A DNA stretch of 64,000 nucleotides. It comes from Linum tenue. Its lineage: Eukaryota; Streptophyta; Magnoliopsida; Malpighiales; Linaceae. The notes under the pieces are model-generated. The model worked only from the letters and a program-made list of their open reading frames with translations, was not told where the DNA came from and ran no database searches. Made by a program: the position numbers and the translations under genes. Each line of letters begins with the position of its first letter. The first letter of the stretch is position 1. The DNA is taken from positions 57,794,963 to 57,858,962 of the forward strand of contig CAMGYJ010000008.1 in the NCBI GenBank assembly GCA_946122785.1, given 5' to 3'. This document shows positions 52,850 through 63,569 of this stretch, piece after piece.

Positions 52850-55175
52850 CCGTAGCTAGTCGGGAGATTTACTACCATTAGACCAGGAGCTTGAACGGAC
52901 CTGTAGGAACTTCAAGCGGGCTCTAAAGGCGCGACTGGCTGCGGAGGAAGCTCTAGCACAGGTGCAAATCCTCAAGGAGGAAGAGATGGGTGACCCACAG
53001 TACCATGATGTGGTCCTTCCTGAGGAGCAAACCATGGGCTATTACTGGACCGCCCGCGCCGCAGACAGGAGGTCTCCCATCCAACACCCTCAACATGTTG
53101 TCAACAACTTTGAGGTGAGTACCTCTGTCATTACCATGCTGCGCAGCTCGTTGGTATTCCGTGGCAAGGAGGGAGAATGCCCCCGATCACACCTGAGGCG
53201 GTTCCACGAGCTCATAGATGGGATCAAGATAAATGGGGTCCCAGCCGATGCCATCCAGCTGAGGTACTTCCCATTTACTCTAGAGGGGCAAGCCAAGGAG
53301 TGGCTGGACACTAGGCCTCCCGGATCGATCACCACGTTCGCCAACCTGGCAGACAAGTTCCTCACCCGCTATCATCCTCAGTAAAAAACGGCAGACTTGC
53401 AGAAGCAGATCACCCACTTTGCCCAGGATGAAGATGAGACCATCCGCGACGCATGGGAGAGATACACTAGTCTCTTCCTGAGGTGTCCCAATCATGGTTT
53501 CAATGATGTTTTCAAGGTGGGCACCTTCTACCACGCCCTCTTCCCAGAAGACAAGCAGCTTATTGATTTGGTTTGTGGCGGGAACATGCTGACAAAGACG
53601 CCGCCTCAGTTGAATCAGCTCTTTGAGGAGATAGCAGAGAAAGGGTATGATTGGGGCACTGCTAGGAGGTCGAGGCGAGCTCCAAGCCGAGGTGTACATG
53701 CTGTGGGCACCCACTCTTCTGATTTGGTGCAGGTTGTGTCTAAGTTGGTCTCAGCCATCGATCGAAATGGGATGGTTCTGGGGACAGGGCAGCAGCCGGC
53801 AATGCGTTGCTAGTGGTGCGAGAGCGCCCATAATACGGTAGAGGACTGCTAGGCCTTGCGTGAGTCCAGTACACCCCAGGAGCAGGTGAACTTCATCAAC
53901 AATGTCCGGTGCAACGACCCATACAGTAACACCTACAATGAGGGATGGCGCCAGCATCCAAATTTCTCTTGGAGTGACAACAACAATCCAAAGCCATCGG
54001 GCTTCCAAGCTCCTGCAGCTAGTTTTCTGAACCAGAAGCAGCGATACTAGCCTTGCTCATGCCAGATGCAGCATCAACAACCACTTTATCAGCCCAGATA
54101 GGGGCAGGCTTTTCAACAGCCCCCACAGCAGCAATACCAGCAGCCTGGTGCATCTCCATCAGTCCTAGCACCGGGCGATCCCATGTCAGAACTGAGGGAT
54201 CTAGTGACTACCTTGGCGAGCACTAGTACCCAAAAGTTCAATAAATTGGAGCAATTCGTGGAAGTGGCTGCAGGCAAATTCATGGAGATTGAAGCTAGCC
54301 AGAGAAACCAGCAGGCACTCTTGCAGGATATGGACACCAAGATCGGGCACCTGGCAGAATAAGCTTCCGCAGAAGCAGAAGGACCCAGGTAGTTTTACTA
54401 TCCCGTGCTTTATAGGTAAACTGCATGTAGAGAGGTCCTTGGCGGATCTAGGTGCTAGTATTAATGTGATACCATATAAATTGTTCAAGAAACTAGGCCT
54501 AGGTGAACCTAGTGCAACTAGGATGAGTATTCAACTAGCTGACCGATCTATAGTTCATCCTAGGGGCATAGTGGAAGACCTTCTAGTTAAGGTTGGCAGA
54601 TTCTTTTATCTTGTGAATTTTGTTGTCTTGGACATCAATGAAGACACAAAAGTGCCCCTTATACTAGGAAGGCCTTTCCTGGCCACCGCCGAGGCTCTCA
54701 TAGATGTGCATGATGGGACCTTAGTCTTGAGGGATGGCAAGGAGCAAATAACATTTTCCATTGCTAATACTCTCCCTACTTCATCGCCTTTGCATGCTGT
54801 TTCTCACCAGAAGCACGAGTCTGTCGTGTATCCTTCTGTGCTTCCCATTTTGCAGGATCCCTCTCACATATCTTCGCCGCCACTCCCTTCCACTCCGTTA
54901 CCAAAAGACAAGATAAGGAGGAGTGGCGGTCGAAACTGTAGGTAGCCAAGCCTGCTCAAAAGAAAGCCGGAGACCACTATGAGCTGGTCCCGCCTTCTGA
55001 GCATCGACTGCCTTGGCCATCCGAGTATTCACTCGCATGCATCCTGCCGGATGTCCGAGTCGAGTTGACGAGTGCTGGTGGTCACACTCGTCGTGTGCAT
55101 GGCCACCACCTGAAGTTGTATCTCAAGAGCGATGTCGATCCGCTCTTGAAGGCACTTGTTCCTACACCTCTTTGA
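52850..55175 (+). pseudogene. gag-protease of element C, heavily mutated
   Basis: The ATG at 52850 follows a TGTGTGCAG site; codon 5 is TAG where A and E have CAG. The gag core is recognisable (RSHLRRFHELIDGIKINGVP, AKEWLDTRPPGSITTFANLA), as is a zinc knuckle whose second codon is also TAG (C-stop-WCESAHNTVEDC). Several more TAG codons occur where relatives have glutamine. A deletion near 54355 removes the segment between gag and protease. Protease survives (DLGASINVIPYKLF, LILGRPFLATAEALIDV). The tail (HESVVYPS, GDHYELVPP, PWPSEYSLACILP, RRVHGHHLKLYLKSDVDPLL) replaces pol, as in element E. The last stop is at 55173-55175. Confidence 0.85.
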
Positions 55176-56937
55176 GCATCCACCCTACTGGCTTCCAGCT
55201 AAACGACGGTAAAGAGCGCTTGTGGGGAGGCAACCCCACCAAGATTTGTTTATCTTTCGTTTGTTTTTCGGTGTGTCCACTTGGAACTATGGTTTTTATC
55301 ACCCAGTGTGTTTTGATGACTCTAGCCCTGCTGACTGGTCCCATTTCCAGTCCTCCGACAGTCCATATTCCCGGTAACATTGTTTCCCCTTGTCTTTCCC
55401 TCTGCTCCATTCAGGGCAATGTCGTGCTTAAGTGTGGTGGGTGTTTATCTGTTGTTGACTGCTAGATGAGTCTCTGTGCTTGGAGCCTAGTCTGCTGTCC
55501 AAATCTCAAGATTTGAGGGCTCCAAGTACAGATGTTTGCATGATCATATTGGCACTGTGGGTTTAATTGGTGAATCGAATGGCTTTCGAATTAATGCACG
55601 ACAACTGGATTGTGACTAGGACGACCTATACTGATGACTGAGACGTGCAGTAGAATTGTGTAGGAGTTCAGTTTTTTAACTGTTTGCTTACAAACTGTGA
55701 CTTGGATTTATCACTTGTTCTTGACAGTCATTTATGCATCTAGTTCAGGGAATCAGAATGAGAGATAGAGCATATAGGTAGCGATGCGAGATTTGAGCCT
55801 GCTCGTTTCTTTCTTGTGCGATAGATCCCTCTTCCATGATGTGTAGCATTCACGTTGTCATTAGCTAAGATGATGGAGGCATAGGATTAGCCCACGACCA
55901 AATTGACTGTCCTGATGTGTCATACCCCCTAGTCAGCCCTTTTGAGCCATGTGTTATTCTTTCTTTTGGTCTACAATGGAAAATCACCCTTTTTCATCTC
56001 TTAGAAGGTTCCACGGAGTGGTTTTTGCATGTTCTCTGCTGGTTCTGCTAAAAATAATGTGAGGGTTGGAGGTATTTCTTAAAATAGTTGGGCATGTGTT
56101 TGAAAAATGTGCAGAGGTGGTGGTTCTCTCAAGAAATGAAAAAAATGGATGAAAGGTAAAGAGAGCCACTACCAAAAATATGAATCATGCTCAGTAAGTA
56201 GTGTTTCTTAGCAGTCTGGCTTAGAAATACTAACATTATTGTGACCTCCTTCGCTCTTGTGCTCTAAAGAATGTGAGTAATGCAGAATGGCAGAAAGAAA
56301 CTAAGTGGTTTGATTGACTGCGATTGTGTTGGGTTTGGAATTGTGGAACCTTGTGCTATGAATACTTCCACCACCTAAAAGGCTGTTTCACCATGTCCAA
56401 GACCCTAGCCAGTCATCTAAACCTGTGTCTAAGACCTCCGGATTAGTTAGTGGTGACACCCCATATGTGAACTCTAGCATTTAGAGGCTGCCTTCATGGT
56501 GAAGAGACGTTAGGGATTGAGAGAATAAGCATGCGCATTTTTCGCATCAAATTGTCCTGACCACACTGGTCGAGAATGAGCGATTCATTTCCTTGTTCTT
56601 TACACTCTTTACCCCGGTGAGGACCTAGATGGCTCGGTCTTGATTCTGATGTCTTGAGTTTTATGCATGAGTTGACTTTCTTGAATAAGGGGTTGAGTCA
56701 AGTCTAGGTTGGTTGGTGAATAGAAGGGAGACTCTTCCTTTACCTGATTTTGCTGCACTCGAATGTCCACTGTGGTGGTCGTCCAGGTTGCTGTTGAAGT
56801 TGTTCATGTGTTGATGTCTAAAAGCCAGTATGATTCCCGTGTTTCGTGCCTATATGATATGTCCCCAAGGGTTTCATGATTAAGATGTTTTGAGCTTACC
56901 TTGTATCTGACTTAGTTTGCTTGGGGACAAGCAAACG
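55176..56937 (+). other. 3' untranslated region of element C
   Basis: It includes the GGGGAGGCAACCCC sequence that follows pol in A (about 55225), then directly the conserved GGCAATGTCGTGCTTAAG block with a weakened polypurine-like motif (55427-55442). The ORF3 unit is absent. The remainder matches the 3' regions of A and E. No gene is supported. Confidence 0.65.
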
Positions 56938-56955
56938 GTTAAGTGTGGGGGAATT
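56938..56955 (+). other. Polypurine tract of element C
   Basis: TTAAGTGTGGGGGAATT immediately before the 3' LTR. Confidence 0.85.
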
Positions 56956-58440
56956 TGATAACATCATATTAGCACATGTTTGCACCATCGTTTCTTGATC
57001 ATTTTGGCTTGAGTTTTCTCTTTTTTGGACTATTTTACGCTAGGTTGTGTTCCTTTGTCACACTTCAGGTCCTAGCATGTAAATTGAACCATAGGTGCAA
57101 GTTTCAAGTCAATCGAAGATCATTTGGCAATTCGGGAGAAGAAACACGAGCATGACCTGAGGAATAATGGACTTCTACCTCATATTATGGACAAATAATC
57201 ATGGAATTTTGTCATGAAAATAAAGAGGACGAGAATACGAGCGTCTAGGATCAAACGACGACTGATTCGGAGTCCGATCGAGGGAGAAACGAAGCATTAA
57301 ACAGGGGCGGAGGAAGAATTACGGGCAGCCGTAATTGCTTCTGTCATGCCCGTAAATGCAATGCCAAGCCTAAATCCCTGAGAATTCTTGTCGCATAGCA
57401 AATTACGGGAAAGAGTGGACTCATTTACGGTCGTAATTACTTAAATACTGGCAGTAATTGGGTAATTACGACCGTAATTACCTTCCTCAGAGTTTAGTGA
57501 AACGCGCGTTTTGGGTGAATTACGGGCAGACCATGATTACGACCATAATTTAGCCCGTATTTCACCCAAAATCTGGTTTTTGATGCAGATTCGAGCCAAA
57601 GGAGAGAGGGTCGACTTTTTAGAGCAAAAACAGAGTTTTAGAGAGAGAAAGTGCGAAGAACAAACCCTAGGAGCTATTTGGAGTGGATTTCTCACCATTG
57701 AAGCCCAGATTGCATCCCCAGGAGTGAAGATCATCATCCCGGAGCAGATTATCCTTATCATTATGAGTATGACTACTCTGATTTCAGTTTTCCTCTCTCT
57801 CTCTCTCTATGGAGAAGAACCTTCTCTCACTTGGGTATGAAGAACCCTAGTTCCATGTGTTAGGGATCTTGATTGTAAGGACTTGGGATTGTTATACTGT
57901 TTGATTTTAATCAATTGATGCATGATTTATTGAGTCAATCGAAGTCTGATAATCTTTTCTTGATTTCTGCTGCAACGTGAGATAGATAGAATCTGATTAG
58001 GTTGTTAAAGCTTCATCAATCGGTAGGGGTAGATTGATTATACGAGAGTTAATCGATTTACTGCTTTGTACTGGAATCCAATTCCAGTAGTGGAGTTCTG
58101 CGTTCATAGCCTCAGCTTTCTATCCAGGTGAAGACTAGTCATCTGCCGGGTAGTTGGACTGAGAGGGCTTGGTCAGCTTAAGAGATTCCAAGCTAGTGTC
58201 GGATCTTCCGCAGTTTAATCAATAGTTAATCAACCCAGGGTAATTACAACCTCGACCTAACTAAGGAGCTAGGGGGACTCATTCCCGAGTGACTCTTGCC
58301 TAGCTAAAGAACTTTGAACCAATTTCCTGTTTTCTTACTGCTTTTAGTTAAAATCACAATCACTCGACTTAGTTGGCTAGATAATAGATATTCACGGAGT
58401 AGGCAGTAGATCTAGTTTGGTGTTGGGTTTGATCGTGTCA
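56956..58440 (+). repeat. 3' LTR of element C
   Basis: 1485 bp from TGATAACATC to GATCGTGTCA. Dyads with AATTACG arms occur at 57317-57336 and 57461-57480 (TAATTACGACCGTAATTA) with CGGTC half-sites between. About 75 bases near the end are missing relative to the 5' LTR. It is followed by the AGTTT duplication. Confidence 0.9.
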
Positions 58441-58962
58441 AGTTTCTTCCCAGATTTTGCGAAGACTCTTATAAAAGCTGGAGACTGTTTGATTTTCTTG
58501 TTGAACAAGGCTAACATGGCGGCATAACTCATAGGCGTGCGTGAAATTACCTTTGCTGAACCGATCACGAAGGTCTTCCCATATTTCTTCCGCTGATTTG
58601 GCATGCATAACGCTGGTCCTGATTTCAGCATCCATGGCTGTCCGCAGCCAGCCCTTGACTAGGGCATCACAACGAAGCCATTGAGGGAGGTCGGCAGAGG
58701 CAACCGCCGGACGGGGAGTTGATCCGTCAACAAAACCGAGCTTGTGCTTGGTCACTAGCGCATCGATCTTCTCCAAAGCCCATTCGCCATAGTTGGTGGG
58801 TGTTAAGGGACTACTGACATGAATATGACCGGTACTGTCAGATTGGTGGATGAAAAGAGGACCGAGAGCATCAATGTGGAAGCCGCCGGAACCGCCAGAG
58901 CCACTAGTGGCAGATTGTGGCATTTTGTTGCCAGTGAGAATCACCGAGTCGTCACCAGCCAT
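58441..58962 (-). pseudogene. Copia gag, N-terminal part
   Basis: The frame starts MAGDDSVILTGNK at 58962 and contains NYGEWALEKIDALVTKHKL, SAEEIWEDLRDRFS and VSSFYKSLRKIWEE, typical of the gag-polypeptide domain of plant Ty1/copia elements. It is cut after IWEET by element C; across the AGTTT duplication the frame matches on to the part ending at 41092. Gag of copia elements forms the particle. The pol region is not present in the window. Confidence 0.85.
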
Positions 58963-58990
58963 TGTAATAACCTGTGGTCGAGCTTCACAT

Positions 58991-59001
58991 CTCTGATACC
59001 A
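58991..59001 (-). other. Primer binding site of the copia element
   Basis: TGGTATCAGAG on the minus strand matches the 3' end of initiator tRNA-Met, the standard primer of plant copia elements, and abuts the LTR end. Confidence 0.85.
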
Positions 59002-59203
59002 TGAGAAATACGAAAATTAGTGCGGAAACGTAGAGACAAGAGCGATTTACATGGTATCCTCGTAGCTAAAGGACTAGTCCACGGGAGAGGAAACCTCTCT
59101 AGTTTGTGTTTTCTTATTATTGATTGAGATATTGGCCAATGGCCGTACACAAACATATATACCCTTCTTAACTATCAACTAGGGTTACATTAGGTGTCAA
59201 AGC
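59002..59203 (-). repeat. 5' LTR of the copia element, outer boundary uncertain
   Basis: In minus orientation the LTR ends GTATTTCTCA at 59002, next to the primer site. A TATATAT box (about 59154-59160) and an AATAATAAG poly(A)-type signal (about 59115) support a short LTR. TGACACC at 59203 is a possible start, but a larger LTR up to about 59340 cannot be excluded. Confidence 0.5.
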
Positions 59204-59770
59204 AGATCCACTAGATACAGGCGGAGTACTCGACTAGGCTGAAGAGGAGGTACATGTTGTGGTAGTGGGCGGAGTGTCCTCCAATATCTTCTCATATGGG
59301 TTCTCAATCGAGTGCGCTTGACCTCTGTGGCTAGTCTAAACTAGTTAACTGGTACGTTAATTTAGAAATAGTAGCTAGTGGAAAAAGTACATTAATGATG
59401 GGTTTTGCTCTTCAAATGGTTAGGTAGTTTCCTTCACTGGGTTGCTTCCTGATATTGGGAATCTGTCATCCTAGTTCACACTCCACAGTTTCGCTTTGTT
59501 GCTGCCTTTCTAGATAGTCAAAAAATTGGGTTGTTATGTTTCTTCTTACTAGAGTAGGTTTCCTTCTACCGGTGATCGGTGGTTGGTTTATATTACTTAT
59601 TCGTATACCATTTATTATTCTTTCTCGTCCATGTCTTCCCAAGCAGTCGATTGAGTATGCTTGTAGATGTGAGAGGAGAATCTATGTGGTGTTAAAAACA
59701 AAAGAAGCTTTATAGAGAAGTCACACAAAGTAGTGTTTTCAATTTAGAGTAGCAAGATTTCTATTAGACA
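59204..59770. other. Non-coding stretch between the copia LTR and the pseudogene
   Basis: I see no gene. Part may be copia LTR and part may be degraded intron or exon sequence of the downstream pseudogene. Confidence 0.35.
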
Positions 59771-62035
59771 GAACAACACCATTTTTATTGAACAATCGCA
59801 GAGCAGCATCAACGACAATGTTAGCACAAGCCAATCTACTTCTACGTTGTCCTCGCGTGCCATTATTCATGCATGGCCTGAGATTAGAGATTGTCGTCAG
59901 AGCCTAGCACTCCAACCCAATTACCTTCGGTACATGACATTTCTCCTAGATTCTCAAGTATCTCTCTATGTTGCTGGCCCCCAAGCAAAGATTCTTCTCT
60001 CCATTATATCTTATGATAAAATTGTTCTTCCTACTGAAGCATATCCTCTCTCTTTCGCTTTGGCTGCTCTATGCCTAAGTTAGGATGTCCTCCAGACCAT
60101 CTCTATTGCCAATGGATTCTGCTGCAAATGTCCTCTCCAAATTTTTATCAACTGAATAAGGACATAGGAAGTTCCCAGTAATATTTTCCAATACGGTTCT
60201 CCTTCTTGGTGCTATTACTCATGTGCCTTCTGTATAAGAATGATCCAAAACAGTTTGCCTGGATTTGGTTTGCAGACTGTTAGAGCAAGACTATATGTTG
60301 ATCAGCTCGTTTTAAGCACATTTTCTAAGCCATGTTCTTGCCGGGGTAGGGTATGCCTTATGTTCTTCAGTAAATGCCCACTTTGTTAGGATTTTGGATT
60401 TGTTGACGAGGATTTTGGACAAGGAAGATGGACCGTCTTGTAGCATACGAAACGGACTCATGTTTTTGCATTTGGTAAAATGGGTGATACCTAGAATCAT
60501 GAAGTTAAATTCTTAGGAGAAGTTGCTAACTCTTACTAAATATACTTTGGAGACTCCAAAACCTGATTATCCACCATTTGCCCTTATTATGGCCGCAGGT
60601 GGTGTTCTGAGAGCTTTGAATAGAACTATTCCCAATGTTCAAAGGCTGGATTTGGTTTCCAGAATGAGGGATGTTTCAGAAAATATACTGGAACCCACTG
60701 CTCAAAATTTGATTGCGAAAATGGGAGGGTTTATTTCTCTAGCCAATGATGGCTCAACCGGTCTTCTATTGCAGTGTATATCCATAGCTTTGGCTCGAGG
60801 TGGTCTCGTATCTTTTCGTGCTCCACTCATTATATCCCTTGCAGCAACATTATTAATAGAGAAAGTACCTCTGCGTCATTTGTATACAAGAATTCTTGGT
60901 TCCTCAATCAGTTCAGACGGACCGAAGTTCAATGAAGTAAAAGAACATCTCAGTAGTGTTCCTATCGAGGAAGCAGAAGGCATAACTGCTTGCTTCTACA
61001 ATCAGTATGTCACAGCAATTGAAGAGAGTCGGAATGTAGTTGAGAACGCATTATGTTGCTTCTCCCAAGATATATATTCGGGCATCGATTAGTGAGTTTA
61101 ATGCTTCATGATAGAGAGGATCAACTGCTATCAAATATTGAAAATGGATGAGTCAATATTCCTTATGGTAGTTGTTTTTTCCTTCACTGTTAGTAAACAC
61201 AAGTATTCATTCTCTTGTATGGAATACATTCCTCGTATTCATTTTCCTAAGTATATGGACACGATACGAGGGGTTGTTGTTAATGTACAGGAGAATGAGA
61301 CTACACACACCTCTTTCGTGGAGTCCTTGCCTACCTATGTTGATCTCACAAATACCGAAGGTATGTCGTTTGTGTAGAATGAATCATTTTTCTCTGCAAG
61401 GTATTCTTGCATATGCTTATTTATGTTGTTTTATGTGCTTCTAGGATTCCCACACCTTCTGTAGTACACTTGGTTGAATGATGAAGTCCAAACTTCCCGA
61501 GTTTTGTTCTATCTACGTGTCCTTCCAACATGCATCAAGGGCCTACTTCCACCTCTATTCAGTGAGGTGGTGACTCCAACTATGTTCTTGTATCCTTCGC
61601 AGATCTTCATATATTTGATGATAAACTTGATTTATTAAGTATATGCATTTTATTTTCGGTTCTTTAAATAAAACTGGTGCCAGATATATGGAACATCCAA
61701 ATGGGAAAGCTCAATCCTCACATTCTACGTTTTTAGAATTCATATCTCTGTGGAAAGAGGCCAATGGTGATGAAACAACATCATTAAAAGAGCAACTTGC
61801 TTTCTACTATGTCCTAAAATCGTTATTGGTAACTTTAACTGGCCATAGCTTCGAGTTCAACATGTTGGTGGTGACTATTGTTTTTTCTTATACCTTCCCC
61901 TTCATACAAGGATATCCTGATTTTACAACTTTTGATGGTATGGCATCAGGGTTTGCACATTTGATTTAACACCTTCCTGCTCAAAGCCCGACCACATTCT
62001 ATTTCATCCATAGCCTGGTGTCTTGGCTACAATAA
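59770..62035 (+). pseudogene. Decayed copy of a conserved plant helical-repeat-type gene (At1g73970-like, from memory)
   Basis: Several open pieces on one strand line up, in order, with my memory of a large uncharacterised plant protein family (At1g73970-like, sometimes labelled obscurin-like). They are RAIIHAWPEIRDC (about 59850), HFVRILDLLTRILDKEDGPS (about 60380), 60523-61089 with PDYPPFALIMAAGGVLRALN and LLLQCISIALARGGLVSFRA, 61145-61370 with YMDTIRGVVVNVQENE and FVESLPTYVDLTN, VQTSRVLFYLRVLPTCIKG (about 61490), then HPNGKAQSSHSTFLEFIS and GYPDFTTFDGMASG. A GT...AG interval (about 61830-61911) looks like a retained intron, so this is a DNA-level duplicate rather than a retrocopy. In-frame stops (such as at 60512-60514) and missing segments show it is not functional as one gene. 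The function of the family is unknown to me. Confidence 0.6.
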
Positions 62036-62718
62036 TAGTCTTACCTGTGTTCCAAAGATTTTAATTATAGCAGTAAAAGTGTAGCGTCTCGTTACAGGTT
62101 CGACCCTAGACAAAGCTCTACTACTGCTTCTCTCACGAACACGTCTCATGGAGCATAAGGACTAAGTTCTCGATTTTGAGAAGTTAAAGAGCGCTCCACC
62201 TCTCTAAAAATCCAACTAGTTTAGACCATCTCCAATGCAAGGGCCAAAAACCTAAAGTTCTAAAAATAGTGCCTCCAATGGGAGGACTAGAGTTTCAAAA
62301 TGTCAGATTTGGCCAAAATTTGGGCCAGATTTGGAACGCAAAAGGACAAGAGGGACCAAAAGCAGGTGCCCTTTCAATTTATCCTGTTGCGCTTGCCGCC
62401 TGGAGGCGCTATGGCGCAAGCGCGGGAAGGGTCACGGCCCCTGCCGCGCACTTGGCCCACCATCGCCCTGTGCGGCTGGTGCTTCTTTCGGCCGCGTGTT
62501 AAATTAAAAAAGAAACAATTTCATTTCAGCCCGCAAATTAACCCCAATGGCTCTTCTGACCTCCAACATCTATATTTTGTGAAATTCTCCATAAATTTGC
62601 ACCATTTCTTCACTTCAAGTTGCATCAACCTCCACAATTTTCTCCCCTTCAATCATAAATACCATTCTTCCTCTTCCCCTTCACCAAAAAAAACTTCTCT
62701 TCTTCTTAAACTTCTAAT

Positions 62719-63221
62719 CATGTCTCAAACTAATCGCCCCCCAAATTGGAAGGATGATGAAGATTTAGCGTTATGCAACTCTTGGATTGAAATTCAGAGG
62801 ATGGCTCCATTGGTATCGATCCACGACCGAGTTATTAAGGTGAGTTGGAGTCGTGTTTGCTGCTAAAGGATGGAGGATTTCACGTAGCGACACGGGCTTG
62901 AGTTCTCAATGGAAGACCATCAAACATCAATATTTGTTAGTAATTCTTATAGTTATCATCATGTGGTTCATATTTTTATTATGTATGTAGTATCTAATTA
63001 TTATACAATTCAATTAATTTGCTAGGTCGAACGAGCAAAACAAATATTTGTAGAGCATGGTACCAAATGAATATAATGCGTATGGATCTTTCTCAATATA
63101 GTCCTCGAACTAGAGCATGGTACCAAATGCAAAAAGACGATATTGTGGCTTTGTATCAAGTTGCACCAAGTTCAACTCAGGAAGGATCCACTTATAGCCC
63201 TAATGACCTCTTATGCACCTG
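62719..63221 (+). pseudogene. Harbinger ORF1 (Myb/SANT-like DNA-binding protein), decayed
   Basis: It starts MSQTNRPPNWKDDEDLALCNSWIEI, the trihelix/SANT-like N-terminus of PIF/Harbinger ORF1 proteins, which bind DNA and help the transposase enter the nucleus. The first frame ends at 62866. Later pieces in other frames (GLSSQWKTIKHQ near 62900, LSQYSPRTRAWYQ and LYQVAPSSTQ near 63090-63170) follow the usual order. Frame changes and stops make it a pseudogene. Confidence 0.65.
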
Positions 63222-63222
63222 A

Positions 63223-63569
63223 CCTGTAATTTGTTACATTTATTTTTTTAAGTAGTTTGATTTACGAGAAATTTATTGCTTTATTTTGAATAGTTTGATT
63301 TAAGGGTAATGCATGCTTTCTTTCAATTGTAATTCGTCATTCAGTAATGCAATGACTTTGTTTATTAAAAGATAGGAAGTACATAACAATTAACTTAGGG
63401 AATACATTAAAAAAACCATAGAGAACAAAGCAATACATCAAAGGGAATACATCAATAAAACATAGCAACACATCCCTAAAAAATAGGAAATACATTCAAG
63501 AAAACAATACTACTCTCCTCTATGTCTTGTCCATAGATGCTCAAACAAATCATTTATCAATGCGTGATG
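63223..63569. other. AT-rich sequence between the two Harbinger genes
   Basis: Between the ORF1 remnant and the transposase lies AT-rich non-coding sequence with AACACATC/ATACATCAA words. The last codons of a normal transposase (HHALINDLFEHLWTRHRGE) can be read at about 63510-63569 beyond a premature TGA. Confidence 0.5.

Larger units (their letters stand above)
41093..58440 (+). mobile_element. Athila element C, gag-protease only, split by element E
   Basis: LTRs begin TGATAACATC and end GTGTCA. The perfect target duplication AGTTT (41088-41092 and 58441-58445) lies inside the copia gag. Without element E it is about 7.2 kb. It has a tRNA-Asp-like primer site, a heavily mutated gag-protease, a 3' region and a polypurine tract. 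There is no reverse transcriptase, RNase H or integrase and no ORF3. Both LTRs carry separate deletions and gag has many stops, so it is older than A and E. Confidence 0.9.
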
